Source: Lachnospiraceae bacterium
GTDB taxonomy: Bacteria > Bacillota > Clostridia > Lachnospirales > Lachnospiraceae
Reading direction: 5' to 3'
Assembly: GCA_017480565.1 (NCBI GenBank)
Contig: JAFVAL010000024.1
Coordinates: 1 to 64,000 of the forward strand
Length of the DNA: 64,000 nt
Position 1 is the first letter of the stretch. The number at the start of each line of letters is the position of its first letter. The notes beneath the pieces were generated by a model. It did not search any database and was not told the origin of the DNA. It was given only the letters and a program-made list of their open reading frames with translations. Below are positions 48,403 through 56,204 of this stretch, one piece after another. Position numbers and translations under genes: made by a program.

Positions 48403-49104
48403 ATGGCAATGAGTTATAAGGTATTGATTGTAGAAGATGAGCCTTCGATCGCGGAGCTTGAGAAGGATTATCTGGAGCTTTCCCAGATCGACGCGGATAT
48501 CGCGGCGGATGGGACGACAGGCCTGGCAAATGCACTCGCAGGGGACTATCAGTTGATCATTTTGGATCTGATGCTGCCGGGGATGGACGGATTTGACGTC
48601 TTAAAGGAGATCCGGGAGAAGAAAAATATCCCGATTTTGCTGGTCTCGGCGAAAAAAGAAGAGGTTGATAAGATCCAGGGCCTGGGACTTGGCGCGGACG
48701 ATTATATTACGAAGCCATTTAGCCCGAGCGAGCTGGTGGCACGTGTCAAAGCACATCTGGCAAGATACGAGCGCCTGGTGGGTGCTGCAGCACCGGCAAA
48801 TGAGGTCGTAGAGATCCGCGGACTGAAGATCGACAAGACGGCAAGGCGCGTCTGGATCAACGGGGTGGAGAAGACATTTACGACGAAGGAATTCGACCTG
48901 CTCTTATTCCTGGCGACGCACCCGAACCGCGTCTTTACAAAGACCGAGCTGTTTGAAGAGATCTGGGATATGCAGGCGATCGGCGGGGATACCGCGACCG
49001 TCACAGTGCATATCAAGAAGATTCGTGAAAAAATCGAGTATGATTCCAGCAAGCCGCAGTATATCGAGACGATCTGGGGCGTCGGATATCGGTTTAAGGT
49101 ATGA
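48403..49104 (+). CDS. OmpR-family response regulator
   Basis: 233 residues. Receiver domain with VEDEPS, phospho-acceptor Asp in LIILDLMLPGMDG (near 55) and KPFSPSELV. The C-terminal winged helix ends ETIWGVGYRFKV. Partner of the kinase just upstream. Its stop overlaps the pseudouridine synthase start (ATGA), so a modification enzyme is tied to the signalling pair. Confidence 0.94.
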   Translation: MAMSYKVLIVEDEPSIAELEKDYLELSQIDADIAADGTTGLANALAGDYQLIILDLMLPGMDGFDVLKEIREKKNIPILLVSAKKEEVDKIQGLGLGADDYITKPFSPSELVARVKAHLARYERLVGAAAPANEVVEIRGLKIDKTARRVWINGVEKTFTTKEFDLLLFLATHPNRVFTKTELFEEIWDMQAIGGDTATVTVHIKKIREKIEYDSSKPQYIETIWGVGYRFKV

Positions 49105-49766
49105 TGCAGAAGATAGACATTCTTTATGAGGATGCGCAGATCCTCGTGATCGTAAAGCCGGCGGGCATCGCCTCGCAGAGCGATCGCGGCAGTGCGCCGG
49201 ACGTGGTCAATGCGCTGAAAAATCAACTATTTCTCCGGGACAAGAAAGTGCCGGAGATTTTCTGTGTCCATAGGCTTGATAAGCCTGTGGCGGGGCTGAT
49301 GGTGTATGCGAAGAGTAAGCAGGCCGCAGCCTTCTTAGGAAAACAGGTGCAGGAAGGGGAGACATTTACCAAGCGGTACTATGCCTTGGCAGAAGGAGAG
49401 TTCCCGGAAACGATCGGGGTAAGAACTAAGGCAGTGGACTGGCTTTTGCAGGATAAACGCGAAAATGCTTCCAAGGTGGTTTCTGAAGGGACACCTGGGG
49501 CGAAGCGGGCAGAGCTTTTTTACACCGGGCTGAGGATCTTTGAGGGCAAAACGTTATTTGACGTGGAGCTGATCACAGGGAGACACCACCAGATCCGCGT
49601 GCAGATGGCAGCGCGCAGCATGGGGCTTTTCGGAGACCGCAAGTACAACCAGAAGACAACCGAGACACGCCTGGGACTTTGCTGCCATCACCTGGCCTTT
49701 GTGCATCCGAAGAGCCGTGAGGCGATGACATTTGAAGAAACATGGGAGCGCTTGACGCAGAATTAA
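49101..49766 (+). CDS. RluA-family pseudouridine synthase
   Basis: 221 residues, short for RluA because no N-terminal S4 domain is present. Catalytic motif VHRLDKPVAGLMVYAKS with the nucleophilic Asp, and the RNA-binding LITGRHHQIRVQMA and YNQKT...LCCHHLAFVHP. It isomerises uridine in rRNA or tRNA; the target is unknown. The promoter of the next gene starts inside its last codons. Confidence 0.92.
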   Translation: MMQKIDILYEDAQILVIVKPAGIASQSDRGSAPDVVNALKNQLFLRDKKVPEIFCVHRLDKPVAGLMVYAKSKQAAAFLGKQVQEGETFTKRYYALAEGEFPETIGVRTKAVDWLLQDKRENASKVVSEGTPGAKRAELFYTGLRIFEGKTLFDVELITGRHHQIRVQMAARSMGLFGDRKYNQKTTETRLGLCCHHLAFVHPKSREAMTFEETWERLTQN

Positions 49767-49780
49767 CGAAGTGCTATACT
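49752..49780 (+). promoter_or_regulatory. Promoter of the substrate-binding protein
   Basis: TTGACG, 17 bp, TATACT, beginning inside the 3' end of the pseudouridine synthase gene. It gives a leader of about 100 bases (49787-49887) containing GGTCA/TGACC and GCAG/CTGC pairings but no riboswitch I recognise. Confidence 0.7.
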
Positions 49781-49887
49781 ATGCAGGTCATCTGACCGGA
49801 ACCTGTTGGAACCGGGAAGAATTACAAAACAGAAGGGGAGAAGCAGTAAGAAGAATCTGCTGCAATCCAAGAAAAGGAGAACGAATT

Positions 49888-50955
49888 ATGAAACGAATCA
49901 TTGCATGGGCTCTGGTTCTCGTCCTCACGATGTCTGTTTTGGTAGGCTGTGGCAATACACAGAAGGAAGAGACAACTACTGAAGCAACAACGCAGGAGAC
50001 GACAACCGTAACGGAGACCACCACGGAGACCACCACCGAAGAGACCACGACAGAGGCTGCCAAGAAGGTAGACGTCAACATCGCGGCACTCAAGGGACCG
50101 ACCGTCATCGGTATGACGAAGGTCATCGCTGATGCAGCGGAAGGAAATACCGCGAACAATTACAACTTCACCATCGCAGGCGCAGCGGATGAGATTACAC
50201 CCGGCCTGATCAAGGGTGAGATCCAGATTGCAGCGGTTCCTACGAACCTCGCAAGCGTTCTTTATAACAAGACGGAGGGTAAGGTACGCATCGCGGCCAT
50301 AAATACACTCGGTGTCCTCTACATTTTGGAGAACGGGGAGTCAATCCAGTCGATCGAAGACTTAAAGGGCAAGACCATCTATTCCATGGGCCAGGGAACC
50401 ACACCGGAGTATACACTTCGTTTCGTGCTTTCCCAGAACGGAATCGATCCTGACAAGGATGTTACGATTGAGTACAAGTCTGAGGCAACCGAGGTTGTCG
50501 GTGTTCTCGCACAGACCGAAGGTGCGATCGGTATGCTTCCGCAGCCGCAGGTAACGGCAGCGATGGCGCAGAATGACAAGCTTCGTGTTGCAATCGATGT
50601 GACCGAGCAGTGGGAGAAAAGTGTCGATAACGGCAGCACCGTGACGACAGGTTCTTTGGTTGTCAACGCAGATTGGGCAGCAGAGAATCCGGAAGCGCTG
50701 GCAGCCTTCCTTGAGGAGTACAAGGCTTCTGTCGAGTATGTCAATAACAACGTGGATGATGCGGCAGCGAAGTTAGAAGAGCTTGATCTGTTCAAGGCCG
50801 GCGTGATCAAGAAAGCCATCCCGATGTGTAACATCGTATTTATCACCGGGGATGATATGAAGACGAAGGTGTCCGGTTATCTTCAGGTTCTGTTTGATCA
50901 GAATCCGGCAAGCGTAGGCGGCGCACTGCCGGGCGAAGAGATTTTCTTAAACTAA
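49888..50955 (+). CDS. ABC transporter substrate-binding lipoprotein
   Basis: 355 residues from the ATG at 49888, which has AAAAGGAG upstream and begins a lipoprotein signal (LVLTMSVLVGC, Cys20). A Thr/Glu linker (about 24-55) precedes a periplasmic-binding fold of the NitT/TauT/SsuA type: VNIAALKGPTVIGM, EIQIAAVPTNLASVL, LKGKTIYSMGQGTTPEYTLR. Such proteins bind sulfonates, nitrate or thiamine precursors; the ligand here is unknown. Its probable permease and ATPase are 3 kb downstream, beyond the sugar-phosphate genes. Confidence 0.9.
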   Translation: MKRIIAWALVLVLTMSVLVGCGNTQKEETTTEATTQETTTVTETTTETTTEETTTEAAKKVDVNIAALKGPTVIGMTKVIADAAEGNTANNYNFTIAGAADEITPGLIKGEIQIAAVPTNLASVLYNKTEGKVRIAAINTLGVLYILENGESIQSIEDLKGKTIYSMGQGTTPEYTLRFVLSQNGIDPDKDVTIEYKSEATEVVGVLAQTEGAIGMLPQPQVTAAMAQNDKLRVAIDVTEQWEKSVDNGSTVTTGSLVVNADWAAENPEALAAFLEEYKASVEYVNNNVDDAAAKLEELDLFKAGVIKKAIPMCNIVFITGDDMKTKVSGYLQVLFDQNPASVGGALPGEEIFLN

Positions 50956-50981
50956 ATACATTCCAATCTTTGCACATGTTT

Positions 50982-51007
50982 GGGCTGTCCGAGAGGACGG
51001 CCCTTTT
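50982..51007 (+). terminator. Terminator of the substrate-binding protein gene
   Basis: GGGCTGTCC-GAGA-GGACGGCCC followed by TTTT. Confidence 0.85.
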
Positions 51008-51068
51008 GTATGTCAGGATCTGGGACAGTCGAGCCTAACCTTAAATGGTAAAATGATGCATCCTTCTC

Positions 51069-51096
51069 TTGACTTTCCTCCAAATTCTGCCATAAT
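51069..51096 (+). promoter_or_regulatory. Promoter of the isomerase-transketolase operon
   Basis: TTGACT, 16 bp, CATAAT, giving a leader of about 75 bases. Confidence 0.55.
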
Positions 51097-51178
51097 GAAG
51101 TCATGGAAATGGATATTTTCTGGCAAAGTTTCGCAGAAAATTCCTCAACATATTCTCAGAAAAGAAAAGGAGATAGTT

Positions 51179-51829
51179 ATGAGAATCGCACTTATGAATG
51201 AAGTCAGCCAGGCGCCGAAGAACCCTGTGATTTTTACGGAGCTTAAGAACGAAGCGGAGAGTTTCGGTCATACCGTGTATAACGTTGGAATGACTGGAGA
51301 AGAGGGAGAGGTAGAGCTGTCTTACGTCAACCTTGGCCTGATGGCTTGTATCCTGTTAAATTCCAAGGCAGTGGATTTTGTCGTGACCGGCTGCGGTACC
51401 GGCCAGGGCGCGCTTGTATCCTTAAACTCTTACCCGGGCGTCGTCTGCGGTTATCTGATTGATCCCATCGACGGTTATCTTTTTACGCAGATCAATTGCG
51501 GCTGCGGCGTTGGCGGCAACGCAGTTTCGCTTCCTTACGCAAAGGGCTTTGGCTGGGGCGCAGATCTGAATCTTCGCTATGCGTTCCGTAACATGTTTGG
51601 TGCAGACTTTGGCGGCGGTTATCCGAAGGAGCGTTACGAGCCTCAGATGAAGTTCCGCAATCTGTTTGACTGCGTGAAGGCTTCCGTGACAAAGGACGTC
51701 ATGAGCGTGCTGCGCGATGTGGACCAGGATCTGCTGCGCGCGATCAAGAAAAATGACCGTTTCATGGCTTGCTTAAATGAAAACGGCACCGTGCAGGAAA
51801 TCGTTGACTACATGAACAATCTGGAGTAA
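51179..51829 (+). CDS. RpiB/LacAB-family sugar-phosphate isomerase
   Basis: 216 residues from the ATG at 51179 behind AAAAGGAG; the open frame extends upstream but its first 42 codons overlap the promoter. The RpiB/LacAB fold is shown by MRIALMNEVSQAPKN, the active-site CGTGQGALVSLNSYPGVVCGY, and GCGVGGNAVSLP. It is longer than RpiB (about 150) with a unique C-terminal 70 residues, so the substrate may differ from ribose 5-phosphate. It is followed 34 bp later by the two-part transketolase, which suggests pentose or related sugar-phosphate metabolism. Confidence 0.88.
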   Translation: MRIALMNEVSQAPKNPVIFTELKNEAESFGHTVYNVGMTGEEGEVELSYVNLGLMACILLNSKAVDFVVTGCGTGQGALVSLNSYPGVVCGYLIDPIDGYLFTQINCGCGVGGNAVSLPYAKGFGWGADLNLRYAFRNMFGADFGGGYPKERYEPQMKFRNLFDCVKASVTKDVMSVLRDVDQDLLRAIKKNDRFMACLNENGTVQEIVDYMNNLE

Positions 51830-51863
51830 TCCAGACGGATCACGTGAAAGGTATGAAAGAAAG

Positions 51864-52685
51864 ATGGATCGTGAAAGAAAAGAATTCTTAGAGAAAGAAG
51901 CGAAGCGTATCCGGTATCTGACCGTAGATTGCATCGGCTCTTTGGGCGAGGGACACATCGGCGGCTCCCTTTCAATTGCGGATGTCCTTGCAGTTTTGTA
52001 TAACGGGGTTATGAACGTAGATCCGGAAAATCCGAAGATGGAGGGGCGCGATCAGCTGGTTTGCTCGAAAGGCCATGCGGGTCCGGCAGTTTATGCCACG
52101 CTTGCTTCCCGGGGATTTTTCCCGGAGGAGTGGCTGCACACGTTAAACCAGCCGCACACGCTGCTTCCGAGCCACTGTGACAAGAACCGCACCCCTGGCG
52201 TGGATATGACCACCGGCTCTTTGGGCCAGGGCATTTCGGTTGCCATGGGCATGGCTGCAGGCCAGAAGTTAAAGGGATCTGAGGGACGCGTCTACGTGAT
52301 CCTGGGCGACGGCGAGAGCCAGGAAGGCCAGGTGTGGGAGGCGATCATGTTCGCAAACCAGTATCACCTTGACAACCTGACGGTGCTCCTTGACTACAAC
52401 AAGCAGCAGATCGACGGGACGGTCGATGAAGTGGTCACGCTCGGCGATCCGAAGGAACGCTATGCGGCCTTCGGGTTTGATGTGCAGGAAGTGGACGGCC
52501 ACGATGTGGAAGCCATTGAAAATGCACTCCTTGCGGCAAAGGAAGTCGTTGGGAAGCCGCAGTTAATCGTGCTTCACACGGTCAAGGGTAAAGGCGTTTC
52601 GATCGTTCAGAATGCAGCCTTCAACCACTATATGACATTTACCAAAGAGCAGGTATCCTCGATGCTTGCCGAGCTTAGCGAGTAA
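51864..52685 (+). CDS. Transketolase, N-terminal subunit
   Basis: 273 residues, the thiamine-diphosphate-binding half of a split transketolase: GSLGEGHIGGSLSIADVLAVLY, SKGHAGPAVYATLA, and the ThDP motif GDGESQEGQVWEAIMFAN...LDYNKQQ. It needs the C-terminal subunit encoded 12 bp later. It moves two-carbon units between sugar phosphates. Position after the RpiB-like gene fits a pentose-phosphate unit. Confidence 0.93.
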   Translation: MDRERKEFLEKEAKRIRYLTVDCIGSLGEGHIGGSLSIADVLAVLYNGVMNVDPENPKMEGRDQLVCSKGHAGPAVYATLASRGFFPEEWLHTLNQPHTLLPSHCDKNRTPGVDMTTGSLGQGISVAMGMAAGQKLKGSEGRVYVILGDGESQEGQVWEAIMFANQYHLDNLTVLLDYNKQQIDGTVDEVVTLGDPKERYAAFGFDVQEVDGHDVEAIENALLAAKEVVGKPQLIVLHTVKGKGVSIVQNAAFNHYMTFTKEQVSSMLAELSE

Positions 52686-52697
52686 GGGGGTGCCGAC

Positions 52698-53633
52698 ATG
52701 TCAAAACGTCCGTTAAAAGAAGTTTTATGTGAGAAAATGATCGAGCTGATGGCGAAGGATGAGCGCGTCGTCATGGTCGAATCCGATCTGTCCCGTTCCA
52801 ACGGCACCTTAGAAGTCAGATCGCATTTCCCGGACCGCGTCTTTGACTGCGGGATCGCGGAGGCAAACATGGTTTCTGTGGCAGCAGGCCTTGCTTCCCA
52901 GGGATTCATTCCCTTTACGACCACATTTACCGCGTTCTCCACGAGACGTGTCTGCGACCAGATCACGCTTTCTGTGAGCTATGCGAAGAACCCGGTGAAG
53001 TTGATCGGCACCGATGCCGGCCTGACGGGTGAGTTAAATGGCGGTACCCACATCAGTGTGGAAGATATCGCGGTGATCCGCGGCATTCCCGGCATGGTGA
53101 TCGTCGATGTGGTCGATGAAGCACAGTTAAAGCAGGTGCTGGAAGATGCGGTGCTCTACGATGGCCCGATGTACATCCGCATGAGCCGCAAGATGGTTGA
53201 GGATGTCTACGATGACTCGTATGAGTTTGATCTGTTTACGGCGGATCTGTTAAAAGAAGGCAAGGATGTCACGGTGCTCGCATCGGGTATCGAACTTCCG
53301 ATCGCGAAGTGCGCAGTGGAAGAGCTTGCAGAGGAAGGGATTGACGCGGAGCTGATCGGTGTGCATACGATCAAGCCGTTAGATGCAGAGACCGTGCTTG
53401 CGTCCGTCGCAAAGACGAGATGCGCGGTAACCTGTGAAAATGCGAATGTCGTCGGCGGCCTTGGATCTGCGGTCGCTGAAACGCTGGTTCGCCATGATCC
53501 GGTGCCGGTGGAGATGATCGGTATCCCGGATCGCTTCTGTGAGGTAGGCCTGCTTCCGTGGCTTCTGGAGCAGAATCACATGACGAAGGATGACATCAAA
53601 GAAGCGGTGAGAAAGGTCATTGCGAGAAAATAA
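52698..53633 (+). CDS. Transketolase, C-terminal subunit
   Basis: 311 residues, the pyrimidine-binding (about 1-165) and C-terminal (about 185-311) domains: catalytic Glu in DCGIAEANMVSVAAGLA, FTTTFTAFSTRRVCDQI, YIRMSRK. It pairs with the upstream subunit. A hairpin terminator follows, which separates it from the permease gene. Confidence 0.93.
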   Translation: MSKRPLKEVLCEKMIELMAKDERVVMVESDLSRSNGTLEVRSHFPDRVFDCGIAEANMVSVAAGLASQGFIPFTTTFTAFSTRRVCDQITLSVSYAKNPVKLIGTDAGLTGELNGGTHISVEDIAVIRGIPGMVIVDVVDEAQLKQVLEDAVLYDGPMYIRMSRKMVEDVYDDSYEFDLFTADLLKEGKDVTVLASGIELPIAKCAVEELAEEGIDAELIGVHTIKPLDAETVLASVAKTRCAVTCENANVVGGLGSAVAETLVRHDPVPVEMIGIPDRFCEVGLLPWLLEQNHMTKDDIKEAVRKVIARK

Positions 53634-53658
53634 GAGTGATCAGGAGACAAAGCGTATT

Positions 53659-53694
53659 TGAGCGGTGTAGGAGGAAGCCTCACCGCTCATTTTC
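53659..53694 (+). terminator. Terminator of the transketolase operon
   Basis: TGAGCGGTG pairs with CACCGCTCA over a 13-base loop; ATTTTC follows. Confidence 0.75.
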
Positions 53695-53773
53695 ATCTTC
53701 GGCAAGAATTGTTTTATCTCGTTATTTGTGGTATATTTGCAGTGTTTCCTGATGTTTCACAGGTAAGGTATGA

Positions 53774-54508
53774 ATGATGAAGAAATGGTCCAAACCGTTT
53801 GCGGTCTTGTTCTGGATTCTGGTCTGGGAGATCTTAGCCAGAATCGTACAATCGAATATTTTGCTGGCCTCGCCGGTCGTGACCGTAAAAGCGCTGTTTG
53901 GCCTTGTGGGGACGAAGGCATTTTGGCTTTCCATCGCCTCTTCCTTTGGGCGGATCATCGGAGGTTTTCTGCTTGCGCTCATTGCGGGGATGGTGCTTGC
54001 GTGGACATCCTACCGCGCAGAGCTTGTCAGGACGCTTTTGGAGCCCTTGATTAAGATCATCAAGGCGACGCCGGTGGCTTCCTTTGTGATTGTTGTGCTT
54101 TTGTGGGTGAGCTCCTCGAAGCTCTCCGTCGTGATTTCGTTCTTGATTGTATTCCCGGTGGTTTATACGAACCTGCTGCAGGGGCTTTCCGAGACCGATG
54201 CAAAGCTGCTTGAGATGGCGCAAATGTTCCGCTTCGGTTTTGCGAAGCGCCTGCGATACATTTACCTGCCTGCCATCCGTCCCTACCTGCTCTCTGCAGT
54301 ATCCTTAGGGCTTGGCATGTGCTGGAAGGCTGGCGTGGCCGCGGAAGTCATCGGACTGCCGCAGCCGTCGATCGGAAGAAATCTGTATAATGCGAAGCTC
54401 TACCTGGAGACGCCGGAATTATTTGCCTGGACGATCGTGATCGTGGTGCTCTCGGCGGGATTTGAAAAGCTTGTGACGTGGCTGCTTAAGAAAGCTTTGA
54501 GGGTATAA
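53774..54508 (+). CDS. ABC transporter permease (SsuC/TauC type)
   Basis: 244 residues with about six membrane segments. The cytoplasmic EAA-like loop is LLEMAQMFRFGFAKRLRYIYLPAIRPYLLSA, and the inner-membrane-component signature of the NitT/TauT class is clear (SLGLGMCWKAGVAAEVIGLP). The ATPase gene begins 2 bp after its stop. The binding protein is at 49888-50955, so the importer's genes are interrupted by three metabolic genes. Start: ATG at 53774, or 3 bp later. Confidence 0.9.
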   Translation: MMKKWSKPFAVLFWILVWEILARIVQSNILLASPVVTVKALFGLVGTKAFWLSIASSFGRIIGGFLLALIAGMVLAWTSYRAELVRTLLEPLIKIIKATPVASFVIVVLLWVSSSKLSVVISFLIVFPVVYTNLLQGLSETDAKLLEMAQMFRFGFAKRLRYIYLPAIRPYLLSAVSLGLGMCWKAGVAAEVIGLPQPSIGRNLYNAKLYLETPELFAWTIVIVVLSAGFEKLVTWLLKKALRV

Positions 54509-54510
54509 GT

Positions 54511-55101
54511 ATGGATATTTCGTTAGAACATATCTCCAAAGCGTTTGGAGAGCAGAGAGTGCTTCGGGGCGTTAACCTGACCTTTGAGGAGGGCCGAACG
54601 ACCTGTTTGATGGGGCCTTCCGGCAACGGAAAGACGACACTGCTTCGCATTCTCACGGGGCTTGAAAAGGCAGACGAGGGAAAGGTTTTAGGGGTGCCGG
54701 AAAAGATTGCGATGGTCTTTCAGGAAGACCGATTGCTGTTAGAGCGAACCGCCCTGGAAAATGTCTGCATCGCCGCGGGCGTTACCGAGAGAGAGGCTGA
54801 AGAGGCATTTCGCGCGGTGGGACTTTCAGAGTATGAAGAGAAGCCAGCAGAGCAGCTCTCCGGCGGCATGGCAAGGCGTGTGGCGATCGTGCGGGCGTGT
54901 CTTGCGGACGCAGAGCTTATTGTGATGGACGAGCCATTTAAGGGGCTCGATGAAGGGACGTTAGATCTCGTGATAACCTTCATCAAGGCACGTCTTGAGA
55001 ACAAGACCGTGATCATCGTCACGCATTTGCCCGAAGAGGCGGAGAAAATAGGAGGAAAGATCGTATGGCTGGATCAAGTTTCGGAACCATCTTTACCGTA
55101 A
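54511..55101 (+). CDS. ABC transporter ATP-binding protein
   Basis: 196 residues, shorter than the usual 230-260: Walker A MGPSGNGKTTLL, Q-loop VFQEDRLL, signature LSGGMARRVAIVRA, Walker B LIVMDEPFKGLD, switch His in IIVTHLPEEAE. The C-terminus stops soon after the switch. The last 37 bp overlap the aroC start in another frame. It powers the permease 2 bp upstream. Confidence 0.92.
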   Translation: MDISLEHISKAFGEQRVLRGVNLTFEEGRTTCLMGPSGNGKTTLLRILTGLEKADEGKVLGVPEKIAMVFQEDRLLLERTALENVCIAAGVTEREAEEAFRAVGLSEYEEKPAEQLSGGMARRVAIVRACLADAELIVMDEPFKGLDEGTLDLVITFIKARLENKTVIIVTHLPEEAEKIGGKIVWLDQVSEPSLP

Positions 55102-56171
55102 CGAGCTGGGGGGAGTCTCACGGCAAGGCGATCGGTGTTGTGATCGATGGCTGTCCTGCGGGGCTTGCGCTCTCGGAAGAGATCCTGCAGCCGTACTTAG
55201 ACCGCAGAAAACCGGGGACGAGTGCATTTACCACGAAGCGTAAAGAAAGCGATACGGTGGAGATTCTCTCCGGCGTGTTTGAAGGAAAGACGACGGGGAC
55301 GCCGATCTCGCTGCTTGTGAGAAATGAAGACCAGAGGTCGAAGGATTATTCGGAGATCGCCTCATATTACCGGCCAGGACATGCAGATTATACGTATGAT
55401 CAGAAGTATGGATTTCGCGATTACCGCGGCGGCGGGCGCTCCTCTGCGAGAGAGACGATCGCCAGGGTGGCAGCCGGTGCGGTGGCGTGTGAGGCGTTAA
55501 AGGAGCTTGGTGTTTCGGTGCAGGCTTATGTCAAGCAGATCGGGCCGGTCGTGGTGCCGGAAGGTGCAGATGACTGGGCGTTTGCGAAGTCAAGTCCGCT
55601 TTGCATGCCGGATCAGAAAAGTGCGGAGGACGCAGAAGCGTATTTACATCAGGTGATCGCAGAGGAAGACTCGGTCGGCGGTGTCGTAGAGTGCGTGATT
55701 ACGGGTGTGAAACCCGGCGTCGGAGCGCCTACATTTGCTAAACTGGATGCAGAACTTGCAAAAGCAGTCATGTCGATCAATGCAGTGAAAGCCGTGGAGA
55801 TCGGGGACGGGGTGCGTGTCGCTGAGGCGAAGGGCTCCGAGAACAATGATGCGTTCGTGGCGGAAGGAAAGACGCGCAAGGCGACAAACCACGCTGGCGG
55901 AATTTTAGGCGGAATCAGCGACGGAGATCCGATCGTGGTGCGGGCTACGTTTAAGCCGACGCCTTCGATCGCGAAGGAGCAGCAGACCATAAACCGCGAC
56001 GGAGAAGAGATCTCGGTGCAGGTGAAAGGCCGTCACGACCCGATCGTTGTGACACGTGCGGTCGTGGTGGTGGAAGCGATGGCAGCCATCACGCTGGTGG
56101 ATCAGATGCTCATGGGCATGGGTGCAAAGCTTGAAAATGTGAAGAAGATCTGGGGTGCGCCGGAGGCGTAA
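55065..56171 (+). CDS. aroC: Chorismate synthase
   Basis: 368 residues. Signatures: FGTIFTVTSWGESHGKAIGVVIDG at the N-terminus, GGGRSSARETIARVAAGA, and RKATNHAGGILGGISDGDPI. It converts 5-enolpyruvylshikimate 3-phosphate to chorismate with reduced FMN. The ribosome site AGGAGG lies inside the ABC ATPase gene and the two overlap by 37 bp, so the importer and aroC share a transcript. Confidence 0.96.
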   Translation: MAGSSFGTIFTVTSWGESHGKAIGVVIDGCPAGLALSEEILQPYLDRRKPGTSAFTTKRKESDTVEILSGVFEGKTTGTPISLLVRNEDQRSKDYSEIASYYRPGHADYTYDQKYGFRDYRGGGRSSARETIARVAAGAVACEALKELGVSVQAYVKQIGPVVVPEGADDWAFAKSSPLCMPDQKSAEDAEAYLHQVIAEEDSVGGVVECVITGVKPGVGAPTFAKLDAELAKAVMSINAVKAVEIGDGVRVAEAKGSENNDAFVAEGKTRKATNHAGGILGGISDGDPIVVRATFKPTPSIAKEQQTINRDGEEISVQVKGRHDPIVVTRAVVVVEAMAAITLVDQMLMGMGAKLENVKKIWGAPEA

Positions 56172-56204
56172 CAAAGAGAAATATAGAGAAAAAATAGGGA
56201 TTAC

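Noticed and set aside
49787..49887. TPP riboswitch before the binding protein
   Set aside because: The CUGAGA and ACCUGA-type cores are not present in the needed order.
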